Part shown: positions 39,281 to 47,509 of the stretch, in pieces | How positions within the stretch are numbered: the stretch's first letter is position 1 | Layout of the letters: every line of letters begins with the position of its first letter | Assembly: GCF_030674635.1 (NCBI RefSeq) | Contig: NZ_CP089978.1 | Location: 2,232,001-2,296,000 of the forward strand | Direction: 5' to 3' | DNA from: Moraxella sp. ZY210820 | Lineage (GTDB): Bacteria > Pseudomonadota > Gammaproteobacteria > Pseudomonadales > Moraxellaceae | Length of the DNA stretch: 64,000 nt | The notes under the pieces: generated by a model | The model's database searches: none | What the model saw: the letters and a program-made list of their open reading frames with translations, nothing else | Told to the model about the DNA's origin: nothing | Program-made: the position numbers and the translations under genes

Positions 39281-41065
39281 ATGAATACTGCAATCCAAAC
39301 TGCCCTAACACAGGCAATCGACAATTTAAAAACGCAACAAATTATTCCACAAGATTGGCAAAATAATAGTGTACTCAATCGTACAAAAGATCGTAGTCAT
39401 GGTGATTTTGCATCAAATATTGCAATGGTGGCTTCTAAAGTTGCTGGTATGAAACCACGTGATTTAGCAGAAAAAATCGTAGCAGAATTACCACAAGTCG
39501 CAGAAATTAGTAAAGTAGAAATTGCAGGTGCAGGTTTTATCAATTTCTTTTTAAATGCAGACCAACGTTTTGTAGTATTACAACATATTTTACAACAAAA
39601 ACAACAATTTGGACGTAGTGATGTCAATGCTAAACAACGCATTCAAGTGGAGTTTGTATCTGCCAATCCAACATCAAGTTTACACGTTGGACATGGTCGT
39701 GGTGCCGCTTATGGCATGACTGTTGCAAACTTACTTGAGGCAACTGGAGCAACTGTTGAACGGGAATATTATGTCAATGACGCAGGTCGTCAAATGGATA
39801 TTTTAGCAACATCAACTTATTTACGCTATTTAGAATTATTAGGGCAAAATTTAGTTTTTCCTAAAAATGCTTATCAAGGCGATTACGTAAAAGACATTGC
39901 ACAAAGCATTATCAATCAAGATGGCGAACAGTATATACGTCCTGTGGCTAATGTATATGCGAATGTCCCTGAAGATGTGGTATATTCAGACCAAGTTGAT
40001 GAAAAAGGCGAAAAAATCATTTTATCAGGCGATAAAGAACGCCATATCGATGGGTTAATCGACAATAGCAAAACATTGTTAGGCGATGATTATCGTGTAT
40101 TCCATCAAACTGCCTTAAATGCCATTTTAGATGATATTCAACAAGATTTAGCAGAGTTTGGGGTAACTTTTAATCAATGGTTTAGTGAAGCATCCGTTGT
40201 AAGTAAGATTGATGAAGCATTGGAAATTTTACAGCAACGTGGTTATATTTACGAGCAAGATGGCAATTTGTGGTTTAAATCAACTGATTTTGGCGATGAA
40301 AAAGACCGTGTGGTGAAACGCCGTAATGGTCAGCCAACTTATTTTGCATCAGATATTGCCTATCATTTAGATAAATTACAACGTGGCTATACGCATTTAA
40401 TTAACATCTGGGGTTCAGACCATCATGGTTATATCACACGTGTTAAAGCAGCTATTGAAGCATTGGGCTACAATTCAAACAGTTTAACGGTGTTATTAGT
40501 ACAATTTGTCAGCTTATGGCGTGGTGGCGAAATGGTGCAAATGTCATCTCGTTCTGGACAATTTGTAACTTTGCGTGAATTGCGTGAAGAAGTGGGGAAT
40601 GACGCATCTCGTTTTTATTATGTGATGCGTAAATCAGAGCAACATATTGATTTTGATTTAGATTTAGCCGTATCACAAAGTAAAGATAATGCTGTTTACT
40701 ATATTCAATATGCTCATGCTCGTGTTTGCCGTATGTTAGAAAAATATGCGGAATTACACGGCGAGTTTAGTCCAAATTTAGCGACTGCACAACGTTTAAC
40801 ATTAGATATTGAAACAGAAATTTTAGCAAAATTATCTGCTTATGGCGATGTTGTTATTCGTTCAGCCAATGCTTATGAACCACATCAAATTGGTCATTAT
40901 CTCAAAGAATTGTGTGCATTATTCCATGCTTGGTACAATGAACATCGTGTACTCAATGATGATATTGAATTAACCCAAGCTCGTTTATTACTGTCAATAG
41001 CAGTACAACAAGTGATTAAAAATGGCTTAACTTTACTCGGTGTTTCTGCACCAGAAACTATGTAA
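39281..41065 (+). CDS. argS: Arginyl-tRNA synthetase
   Basis: This class I synthetase charges tRNA-Arg. The 594-residue protein has the N-terminal tRNA D-loop binding domain (about 1-110), then the signature SANPTSSLHVGHGRGAAYG with HVGH as the HIGH motif. The Rossmann core follows with NIWGSDHHGYITRVKAA, then MSSRSGQFVTLRELREEVG in place of a canonical KMSKS, as usual for ArgRS. The C-terminal anticodon-binding helical domain ends at GLTLLGVSAPETM, with the class-typical terminal methionine. No ribosome-binding site is visible. The SPOR gene follows. Confidence 0.97.
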   Translation: MNTAIQTALTQAIDNLKTQQIIPQDWQNNSVLNRTKDRSHGDFASNIAMVASKVAGMKPRDLAEKIVAELPQVAEISKVEIAGAGFINFFLNADQRFVVLQHILQQKQQFGRSDVNAKQRIQVEFVSANPTSSLHVGHGRGAAYGMTVANLLEATGATVEREYYVNDAGRQMDILATSTYLRYLELLGQNLVFPKNAYQGDYVKDIAQSIINQDGEQYIRPVANVYANVPEDVVYSDQVDEKGEKIILSGDKERHIDGLIDNSKTLLGDDYRVFHQTALNAILDDIQQDLAEFGVTFNQWFSEASVVSKIDEALEILQQRGYIYEQDGNLWFKSTDFGDEKDRVVKRRNGQPTYFASDIAYHLDKLQRGYTHLINIWGSDHHGYITRVKAAIEALGYNSNSLTVLLVQFVSLWRGGEMVQMSSRSGQFVTLRELREEVGNDASRFYYVMRKSEQHIDFDLDLAVSQSKDNAVYYIQYAHARVCRMLEKYAELHGEFSPNLATAQRLTLDIETEILAKLSAYGDVVIRSANAYEPHQIGHYLKELCALFHAWYNEHRVLNDDIELTQARLLLSIAVQQVIKNGLTLLGVSAPETM

Positions 41066-41082
41066 TATCAATCATGCAGAAT

Positions 41083-41105
41083 AAGGGCGTATCACTCACG
41101 CCCTT
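41083..41105 (+). terminator. Weak hairpin between argS and the SPOR gene
   Basis: AAGGGCGT and ACGCCCTT form an eight-base stem around ATCACTC. The downstream sequence is not T-rich, so partial readthrough into the SPOR gene is likely. Confidence 0.45.
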
Positions 41106-41154
41106 TGTGATAGATTATCAACTTTTATTTATTTTGTCGTCTAAAAGGTGTGTC

Positions 41155-41748
41155 ATGTCGCAGCAAGACCCAACGACTATGCAACAAGAACAACAAACTT
41201 TTCTCTTCATTCCTAAAGGCTTTAGCATGATTGTCATGCTTGGTGTATTGTTTGCTTTTTTTGCATTTATTAATTTATGGAAACCTTGGCAACCTGTCGA
41301 TTCAACACAACGCAAACAACAAACACAACCTGATACAACACAGAATGAACAATTACAAACACATTATGAATTTTATGAATTATTGGCACAACAGCGTGTT
41401 TTGCCTATGCCAGATAAACCATTAACAACAGCTCCTGATAATCCACTCAGTGAAAATACATTACCGATGACTTATCAATCATCGCCCACAAACAGCACAA
41501 CACGAGCAGTCTTGATTATTAACAGTTTTGATAATGCTGATGCTGCAGATAAACAACGTAGTCGTATTCAATTTGCTAATTTACCTGCTGATGTCATTAT
41601 TGAAAAAAATGCACAAGGTCAGCCTTTATATCGTGTGATTGCAGGACCTTTTCCACATAAACAACAGGCTTTACATGCCAAAAGTATTTTAACACAGCAA
41701 GGTATTGATTCAGTATTAAGTGAAATATCTATTAAAAAACAACCTTAG
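41155..41748 (+). CDS. SPOR-domain membrane protein
   Basis: This 197-residue bitopic protein has a cytoplasmic N-terminus, one helix at about 22-40, a Gln/Thr/Pro-rich periplasmic linker and a C-terminal SPOR domain (about 120-195). The SPOR core reads VLIINSFDNADAADKQRSRI...YRVIAGPFPHKQQALHAKSIL. SPOR domains bind denuded septal peptidoglycan, so a cell-division role is likely (compare FtsN and DedD). It follows argS, the usual context of FtsN-like genes in gammaproteobacteria. ATG 41155 has AAGGTG four bases upstream; earlier in-frame codons lie inside the hairpin region. Confidence 0.85.
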   Translation: MSQQDPTTMQQEQQTFLFIPKGFSMIVMLGVLFAFFAFINLWKPWQPVDSTQRKQQTQPDTTQNEQLQTHYEFYELLAQQRVLPMPDKPLTTAPDNPLSENTLPMTYQSSPTNSTTRAVLIINSFDNADAADKQRSRIQFANLPADVIIEKNAQGQPLYRVIAGPFPHKQQALHAKSILTQQGIDSVLSEISIKKQP

Positions 41749-41775
41749 CCTCTAGCACATGAATCATATCAACAA

Positions 41776-41806
41776 AAAGAGAGTTCGCATATTTGGAACT
41801 CTCTTT
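41776..41806. terminator. Bidirectional terminator between the SPOR and HiuH genes
   Basis: AAAGAGAGTTC and GAACTCTCTTT form a perfect 11-base stem with A-rich sequence before and T residues after. It serves convergent genes on both sides. Confidence 0.82.
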
Positions 41807-41823
41807 TCATGTTTAAGATATAA

Positions 41824-42270
41824 TTAGCTACCACGATAAGTGCTATAACCAAAAGGAGACAACGTAATCGGCACATGATAGTGCTGACCATTTTGCATCT
41901 TAAAGTTTACTTCTACATATGGGTAGAATGTTGGCACATTACGCTCTTTATAATACGCTTCTGTATGGAAAATTAACTTATAAATGCCTTCATCATTGCC
42001 TGATTCAGGTAAGAAATCAACAATACGACCTTTTTCATTTGTCAATTTACTGTCTACAGTTTTCCAACTGCCATCAGCTTGTTGTTTAAGTAAATCAACT
42101 TTTACATTTTTTGCTGGAAAACCTGCATTAATATCTAACACATGGCTTGTTATCAAATATTTAACAGGCTTCTCTGCCTGTACCCCTGCATTTGGTGCTG
42201 CATAGCTAACAACTGAAGTTGCCAAGCCCATCGCTAATACGGTAGCGGTTGCTAATTTTTTAAATAACAT
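41824..42270 (-). CDS. Exported HiuH / transthyretin-like protein
   Basis: This 148-residue protein has a signal peptide (about 1-24, ending SYA-APN) and a transthyretin-like fold of the 5-hydroxyisourate hydrolase family. Signature segments are ITSHVLDINAGFPAKNVKVDL with the active-site His, the central FHTEAYY, and the C-terminal YHVPITLSPFGYSTYRGS, which carries the diagnostic YRGS tail. The cytosolic enzyme hydrolyses 5-hydroxyisourate in urate degradation; exported versions are known in some enterobacteria. No other urate gene is adjacent, so the physiological role is open. Confidence 0.9.
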   Translation of the reverse strand: MLFKKLATATVLAMGLATSVVSYAAPNAGVQAEKPVKYLITSHVLDINAGFPAKNVKVDLLKQQADGSWKTVDSKLTNEKGRIVDFLPESGNDEGIYKLIFHTEAYYKERNVPTFYPYVEVNFKMQNGQHYHVPITLSPFGYSTYRGS

Positions 42271-42437
42271 CTCGATAATCCTATTTTACACAGTTATTTC
42301 AAATATCATAAACTAAGAGTCATCAGACTAATTTTACAAAAAAATACATTAAATCAATCTTTATAACCTAGTTCATCCTGTTCATCAAGATAAATCATTT
42401 TTATAATGTCGTCAATAACTTTTCTTGGAGAATGCTG

Positions 42438-43895
42438 ATGAGCAACTTAAAAAATGCACAATTAATGAAACAAGCCTGTTTAATTAATAATAAATGGAAA
42501 ACCGCAAAAAGTGGTAAAACCATCGATGTTTATAATCCATTTTCAGGCGAGTTATTAGGAAATGTACCAAATTTATCAGCAAAAGAAGTAGAAAAAGCAA
42601 TTGCTCATGCTGAACAAGCCCAAGTGGAATGGGCAAAACTTACAGCAGAAAAACGAGCTCAAATTTTACAGCGTTGGGCGGATTTAATTGATGAACATCA
42701 AGAAGATTTAGCTATTATCATGACCTTAGAGCAAGGTAAGCCACTTAAAGAAAGTCGTGGTGAAATTGCTTATGCCAATAGTTTTATTCGTTGGTTTGCT
42801 GAAGAAGGTAAACGTATTTATGGCGATATTATTCCAAGTTTAAATACCAATTTACGTTATAGTGTGCTCAAACAACCGATAGGTGTTTGTGCTGCTATTA
42901 CTCCGTGGAATTTTCCATCAGCAATGATTACACGCAAAGTTGCTCCAGCACTCGCTGCAGGTTGTACTATGATTGTACGCCCTGCTAGTCAAACACCATT
43001 TTCTGCGTTAGCTTTAGGTGAATTAGCAATACAAGCGGGCTTACCTGCCGGCGTATTGCAAATCGTTACGGGTTCGGCTGATGTTGTAGGAGCGGTACTG
43101 ACTCAAGATGAACGTATCCGAAAATTATCATTTACAGGTTCAACCAAAATCGGTCGCCAATTAATGCAACAATGTTCATCCACTATCAAAAAATTATCGA
43201 TGGAATTAGGTGGAAATGCACCATTTATTGTATTTGAAGATGCCGATATTGATAAAGCAGTTGATGGTCTGATTGCATCAAAATATCGCAATGCTGGTCA
43301 AACCTGTATTTGTGCCAATCGTATTTATCTACATGAAAATATTCAAGATAAATTTATCAAACGTTACAGTAAAAAAGTGAAAGCCTTACAAGTGGGTAAT
43401 GGTTTAGATGAAAATACTGATATTGGCCCATTGATTAATCAATCAGCAGTCGAAAAAGTACAACAATTACTTGATGATGCAGTGAGTAAAGGAGCTAAAA
43501 TTATTTTGGGCGGTAAAACACATAAAGCAGGTGCATTATGTTTTCAACCAACTATTATTCATGGTTTAACCGATGATATGCACATTGCTCATGAAGAAAT
43601 TTTTGGCCCAGTAACCGCAATTTTTAGTTTTACGCATGAACAAGAAGTGCTTGAACACGCTAATCATAGTATCTATGGTTTAGCGGCTTATTTTTATACA
43701 CAGGATTTAGCACGTTCATGGCGAGTTACAGAACGTTTAGATTATGGTATGATTGGGCAAAATACAGGATTGATTTCTAATGCGGTTACCCCATTTGGTG
43801 GCGTAAAACAATCTGGTTTTGGGCGTGAAGGTTCAAAATATGGGATTGATGAATATATCAGTATCAAATATTGGTGCTTAGATATTGCAGAATAA
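42438..43895 (+). CDS. gabD: NAD(P)-dependent succinate-semialdehyde dehydrogenase
   Basis: This aldehyde dehydrogenase has 485 residues, as in GabD, and would oxidise succinate semialdehyde to succinate in the GABA shunt. The PWNFPSAMITRKVAPALAAG cofactor region, FTGSTKIG, the general-base Glu in MELGGNAPF and the catalytic Cys in GQTCICANRIY are all present. The C-terminal PFGGVKQSGFGREGSKYGI is typical of the subfamily. ATG 42438 is preferred because GGAG is seven bases upstream; ATG 42432 is too close to it. No gabT or gabP lies next to it, so substrate assignment rests on family resemblance. Confidence 0.9.
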   Translation: MSNLKNAQLMKQACLINNKWKTAKSGKTIDVYNPFSGELLGNVPNLSAKEVEKAIAHAEQAQVEWAKLTAEKRAQILQRWADLIDEHQEDLAIIMTLEQGKPLKESRGEIAYANSFIRWFAEEGKRIYGDIIPSLNTNLRYSVLKQPIGVCAAITPWNFPSAMITRKVAPALAAGCTMIVRPASQTPFSALALGELAIQAGLPAGVLQIVTGSADVVGAVLTQDERIRKLSFTGSTKIGRQLMQQCSSTIKKLSMELGGNAPFIVFEDADIDKAVDGLIASKYRNAGQTCICANRIYLHENIQDKFIKRYSKKVKALQVGNGLDENTDIGPLINQSAVEKVQQLLDDAVSKGAKIILGGKTHKAGALCFQPTIIHGLTDDMHIAHEEIFGPVTAIFSFTHEQEVLEHANHSIYGLAAYFYTQDLARSWRVTERLDYGMIGQNTGLISNAVTPFGGVKQSGFGREGSKYGIDEYISIKYWCLDIAE

Positions 43896-43902
43896 GATAA
43901 GG

Positions 43903-43952
43903 TTTAAGATGATGTAAGCGTTTGAGACTAATCACGCTTACATCATCTTAAA
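43903..43952. repeat. 18-base perfect inverted repeat after gabD
   Basis: TTTAAGATGATGTAAGCG at 43903-43920 is mirrored exactly by its complement at 43935-43952 around a 14-base loop. It begins seven bases after the gabD stop and lies ahead of a standard terminator. It has no T-run of its own. Confidence 0.8.
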
Positions 43953-43966
43953 TATCCAACATTAAA

Positions 43967-43994
43967 AAAGCCTTTCTTTTTTAAGAAAGGCTTT
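43967..43994. terminator. Terminator between gabD and tRNA-Phe
   Basis: AAAGCCTTTCTT and its complement form a perfect 12-base stem around TTTT, with A-rich sequence before. It can serve gabD on the plus strand and tRNA-Phe on the minus strand. Confidence 0.82.
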
Positions 43995-44002
43995 AACAAA
44001 TA

Positions 44003-44078
44003 TGGTGGCGTGAGGCAGGATCGAACTGCCGACACACGGATTTTCAATCCGTTGCTCTACCGACTGAGCTATCGCGCC
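44003..44078 (-). tRNA. tRNA-Phe (GAA)
   Basis: On the minus strand the 76-base gene folds as a normal cloverleaf: D-arm AGCTCAGTCGGTAGAGC, anticodon loop TTGAAAA with GAA, T-arm GGCAG-TTCGATC-CTGCC and encoded CCA. The acceptor strands GGCGCGA and TCACGCC leave a C-A mismatch at the fifth pair. Confidence 0.95.
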
Positions 44079-44089
44079 AATAGGTGCAT

Positions 44090-44118
44090 ATTAAACACTT
44101 TTTTAAAGTAAATGTCAA
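44090..44118 (-). promoter_or_regulatory. Promoter of tRNA-Phe
   Basis: On the minus strand a consensus TTGACA, a 17-base spacer and TTTAAT lie 12 bases ahead of the tRNA 5' end. Confidence 0.8.
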
Positions 44119-44162
44119 TTATTTTTTCTATAAATATAGTATAACAGTACAAAAAACAACCT

Positions 44163-44191
44163 TTGACAAAATAAATGCTCTCTTTTATACT
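44163..44191 (+). promoter_or_regulatory. Promoter of the 410-residue lipoprotein gene
   Basis: TTGACA, a 17-base spacer and TATACT lie about 35 bases ahead of the start codon. It is a strong sigma-70 match, divergent from the tRNA-Phe promoter. Confidence 0.75.
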
Positions 44192-44226
44192 CAAAATAAT
44201 ACTTAATTTTCAGGTATCTTAAACGG

Positions 44227-45459
44227 ATGATACGTTCTACTCTCGTTGCTATCTTAGCTATTTCTATAGCATTTATGACAGGTTGTGCTGATGTTGCACT
44301 TAACTCATCAAGTCAAACTATGCTCAACACCATGGCTAAACATCGTCAAAATACCACGCCACAACAAACACAAACCGCTTATTTCTTACTCGGGTTAGAA
44401 TATCAAAGTGAACCGATTGAAACAGGCAAAAAGATTATTGAACAATATCAACAACTTTCCACACAATATCACGGCGATGATGATACACGCAGTCAAAAAC
44501 TTCATGAATTTCGTGCACAATTTGCAAAACTAGAAAAACCTGAATCTGATGGTTTATTTTGTAATTGGCGAAATAATCAATCTTGCATTGATGAAATATT
44601 TAAACAACAACATGAATGGCAAAATAACCGTCAAAAATATCATGCACTTGAACAACGTTATTTACAGTTTTTAAATATGCCCCCTGCGGTTACACCTTTT
44701 GTGATGGAAGCCATTTCTCCTATTCCAAGTTATCAACATTTAACACAAGGGCAAAAATTGGCGATTTTGCAATTATTTCAACAGGCGAAAAATGGGCAAA
44801 AAGCGTTGGCTAGAGAACAGAGTTTACAACAACTGGCTCAATTACGCTTACATCTTGCTCAAAGTGATACGTTGATTGATAAAATGGTATTGAATAACTT
44901 AATTAACAATCAATTACAAGCGATTGCGTTATTAAAAACACGTTATCAAGTGGATTTTCAGCAAGACATTACACCATTAACAGAGCAAGAACGAAATTTT
45001 ACCTTAGCTTTTTATCAGGAATTTGCCATGCAGACAGAATTGTTTAAAAATCTCTTAAATGAATACTATATTTTACTTTATAAACCGAATGATACTATCA
45101 ATAAGACTGCTGATTTTTGGATTAAAATTGTTGAGATACAACAACTTGATATAAAAAAATTTAATGAATTTTATCAGCAGGAAAATAACAAAGAATCAGA
45201 ATATGCAGTTAAAATCAATCGTTTTTATAATTATATTGGGCATACTTTAGCCAATATTGCACCACCTGATTATAAGGTTTATATGGCTCGTTTATACCAT
45301 ACACAAAATATGATTAATATCACCAATTATATTTTAACTGATGGTAAAATACCGCTAAATAATCTCTTCCAAAAACAAATTCAGCACAGTGAAAATTCTA
45401 TTTGTATGGATTTTATCGATGAACAAAGTGATAATGTGTGGAAATGTATTTATAAATAA
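44227..45459 (+). CDS. Putative lipoprotein of unknown function
   Basis: This is a 410-residue protein with a short signal peptide ending in FMTGC, a lipobox with Ala at +2. The mature part is very rich in Gln, Asn, His and Tyr and looks almost wholly helical, with long amphipathic stretches (QREQSL-type heptads around 190-230) and no recognised domain. Five cysteines lie in the mature part, two near residue 120 (CNWRNNQSC) and two at the extreme C-terminus. It has its own strong promoter, with no operon partner. I do not recognise the family. Confidence 0.75.
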   Translation: MIRSTLVAILAISIAFMTGCADVALNSSSQTMLNTMAKHRQNTTPQQTQTAYFLLGLEYQSEPIETGKKIIEQYQQLSTQYHGDDDTRSQKLHEFRAQFAKLEKPESDGLFCNWRNNQSCIDEIFKQQHEWQNNRQKYHALEQRYLQFLNMPPAVTPFVMEAISPIPSYQHLTQGQKLAILQLFQQAKNGQKALAREQSLQQLAQLRLHLAQSDTLIDKMVLNNLINNQLQAIALLKTRYQVDFQQDITPLTEQERNFTLAFYQEFAMQTELFKNLLNEYYILLYKPNDTINKTADFWIKIVEIQQLDIKKFNEFYQQENNKESEYAVKINRFYNYIGHTLANIAPPDYKVYMARLYHTQNMINITNYILTDGKIPLNNLFQKQIQHSENSICMDFIDEQSDNVWKCIYK

Positions 45460-45472
45460 ATTTAACCTATCA

Positions 45473-45496
45473 GGACGAATGAGTATTCGTCCCTAC
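45473..45496. repeat. Dispersed palindromic repeat, copy 3
   Basis: GGACGAAT and ATTCGTCC form an eight-base palindrome around GAGT, followed by CTAC. It is a G-to-A/C-to-T compensated variant of the GGGCGAAT core, so base pairing is kept. It lies between two convergent genes and could end transcription. Confidence 0.68.
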
Positions 45497-45522
45497 TTTA
45501 TCATCTAAAATATTTGATGAAA

Positions 45523-45906
45523 TTACTCGCCTAATTTGCCAATTTTTTGCAAAGTTTTACGAATCGCTGGACAATAGGGCTGAAAATATTTTACGCCTTG
45601 TTCTTCATCTAAACGGCACACTTCACTAATTAAACGTTCAGCAATACCACGCCCACGATTGGCAGGGTGCACTACAATATGGCGTAATAATCGATTATCG
45701 CCTGTACCTGTACTCCAAATTGAAGCAATAATTTTTTCATTAAAAACAGCAACATAATATTGTGTATCATCTTGAATAGCTTGGCTTAATTGTTGATAAG
45801 CGTGTTCGCCATCGCTAAATTCATGCGTGTGATGATAGAGTTTGATAATTTGCGTTTTGATATTTTCATCAGCAATGTTGTTTAATGAATGAACGATAAC
45901 AGGCAT
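45523..45906 (-). CDS. GNAT acetyltransferase-fold protein, possibly PanZ family
   Basis: This 127-residue protein has a compact GNAT fold. The acetyl-CoA binding motif A reads RHIVVHPANRGRGIAERLISEV, with the R-G-R-G-I pyrophosphate loop. The short length and missing C-terminal strands fit the PanZ (PanM) family, which binds acetyl-CoA and controls maturation of aspartate decarboxylase PanD. An ordinary N-acetyltransferase is the alternative. It converges on the lipoprotein gene across a palindromic repeat. Confidence 0.72.
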   Translation of the reverse strand: MPVIVHSLNNIADENIKTQIIKLYHHTHEFSDGEHAYQQLSQAIQDDTQYYVAVFNEKIIASIWSTGTGDNRLLRHIVVHPANRGRGIAERLISEVCRLDEEQGVKYFQPYCPAIRKTLQKIGKLGE

Positions 45907-45979
45907 AAAATAAATTCCTATGTTGAGCGTTGATTATGGTAGAATAACAGATATTTTTTTATAATAGCAACATTATTCT

Positions 45980-46095
45980 CAATTTAAGTTGATAACTGAT
46001 TGATATGATTTAAATCATTTAATGGCGTACGGGCGGAAAATCTTCCGCTCCTACATAAAATCAATCATTTATATCACATTGAAAATGATGTCATC
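45980..46095. repeat. Dispersed palindromic repeat, copy 4, with extended arms
   Basis: The core at 46027-46054 pairs GTACGGGCGGAA with TTCCGCTCCTAC. The flanks carry the same words as copy 1 at 11850-11995 but in opposite orientation: TTTAAGTTGATAACT, ATTGATATGATTTAAA, AAAATCAAT and TTGAAAATGATGT. It occupies the hisB upstream region. Confidence 0.7.
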
Positions 46096-46122
46096 GCAAT
46101 ATTTTTGAAATAGGTAATCCCC

Positions 46123-46719
46123 ATGACCACTCAACGTATCGCCGAAATTGTGCGAAATACCAATGAAACCAAAATCAAAGTGCGTGTCAATTTAGATGGC
46201 ACAGGGCAAGGCGTATTAAATACAGGTATTCCATTTTTTGACCATATGCTTGACCAGCTCAAACGTCATGGCTTATTTGATATTGATATTGAATGCGATG
46301 GCGATTTAGAAGTCGATGACCATCATACCGTTGAAGATTGTGGTATTAGCTTGGGCATGGCGTTTGCCAAAGCATTGGGCGATAAAAAAGGTTTACGCCG
46401 TTATGGACATTTTTATGCACCGCTTGATGAAAGTTTAAGCCGTGTGGTGGTTGATTTATCGGGTCGTCCAGGGTTATTTATGGATATTCCATTTACTCGT
46501 GCCACCATTGGACGTTTTGATGTCGATTTATTTTCTGAATTTTTTCAAGGCTTTGTCAATCATTCGATGATGACTCTACATATCGATAATCTTAAAGGTA
46601 AAAATAGCCATCATCAAATTGAAAGTGCGTTTAAAGCCTTTGCTCGTGCCTTGCGTATGGCGTGTGAAATCGACCCACGAGCAGAAAATGTAGTCGCATC
46701 GACTAAAGGTTGTTTATAA
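46123..46719 (+). CDS. hisB: Imidazoleglycerol-phosphate dehydratase
   Basis: HisB removes water from imidazole glycerol phosphate in histidine synthesis. The 198-residue monofunctional protein has the paired metal-binding repeats with [16 protein letters not shown] and [14 protein letters not shown] in the first half. [11 protein letters not shown] and [21 protein letters not shown] occupy the second half. In relatives hisB is followed directly by hisH; here a Uma2-type gene on the other strand lies between them. The upstream region is filled by a dispersed repeat, so its promoter is unclear. Confidence 0.97.
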   Translation: MTTQRIAEIVRNTNETKIKVRVNLDGTGQGVLNTGIPFFDHMLDQLKRHGLFDIDIECDGDLEVDDHHTVEDCGISLGMAFAKALGDKKGLRRYGHFYAPLDESLSRVVVDLSGRPGLFMDIPFTRATIGRFDVDLFSEFFQGFVNHSMMTLHIDNLKGKNSHHQIESAFKAFARALRMACEIDPRAENVVASTKGCL

Positions 46720-46741
46720 TTCAATCCGTGATTGATATGAG

Positions 46742-46761
46742 GGGCGAAATATTTTTCGCCC
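46742..46761. repeat. Dispersed palindromic repeat, copy 5
   Basis: GGGCGAAA and TTTCGCCC form an eight-base palindrome around TATT, preceded by ATTGATATGAG, the same word that flanks copy 4. It sits in the convergent gap between hisB and the Uma2-type gene. Confidence 0.7.
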
Positions 46762-46780
46762 TTATTTTAATCGAATAGAA

Positions 46781-47383
46781 TTAAAATTTAACTCTCGCAT
46801 ATAAATCATTCACTTTTACTTCTAAATCAATACTGCTTAATATTAAAATATCATCTTGAACATAATTTTTTTCAAGCCAATCTTGACCCTGCCGAGTATA
46901 AACAGTAATTGCTATTTTATCCTGTTCAATCATCATAATTTCTTGAATTGATGAACATTTTTTATAACGAGATAATTTATTAAAATCATTATTACGATTA
47001 TTTGGTGAATGGATTTCTCCAACTAATGTTGGATATTTTAATAAATCACTATCCACACTCTCATTGCATACCACTAAAATATCTGGGTGTGGGCAATTAA
47101 ATTCATCAATTTTACATTGCATATCTGAAAAATAAAAACACGGGCTACCAGTATCAGTTAAATGTTGGATCATTTTACCTGAAAAATTGGTCATAATTTT
47201 GCCATGTCTAGGACTGGCATTAGACATGGGAATAATCATGCCATCAACCAATTCAAAGCGTTCATTTGGATTACTTTCTAAAAAATGTAAAAAATCTGTC
47301 GTATTGGTTTTTTGGCTAATATAAGATTGTTCATTATTTTTAATCCACAAAAAACTCATGGTTGGCAATATTAATGTTGTCAT
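46781..47383 (-). CDS. Uma2 family (DUF820) putative restriction-like endonuclease
   Basis: This 200-residue protein has the Uma2 PD-(D/E)XK-like fold. Segments seen are RHGKIMTNFSGKMIQHL near residue 65, PHPDILVVCNES with the catalytic Asp, and TLVGEIHSPNNRNNDFNKLSRYKKC with Glu and Lys in family positions. Uma2 proteins are mostly abundant in cyanobacteria and occur sporadically elsewhere; their role is unknown. ATG 47383 is favoured by AGGAG eight bases upstream. It lies opposite to, and between, hisB and hisH, so it looks like a later insertion into the his cluster. Confidence 0.83.
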   Translation of the reverse strand: MTTLILPTMSFLWIKNNEQSYISQKTNTTDFLHFLESNPNERFELVDGMIIPMSNASPRHGKIMTNFSGKMIQHLTDTGSPCFYFSDMQCKIDEFNCPHPDILVVCNESVDSDLLKYPTLVGEIHSPNNRNNDFNKLSRYKKCSSIQEIMMIEQDKIAITVYTRQGQDWLEKNYVQDDILILSSIDLEVKVNDLYARVKF

Positions 47384-47509
47384 TTTGCTTACTCCTATGT
47401 GTTGTTGGGTCAAATGAAATGGTGTAAATTCATCAAATCTACTGAAAAGATGATGTGAATATCACTATTTTATATTACAATATTACAAAATTCAATTTGA
47501 AGTGAACAT

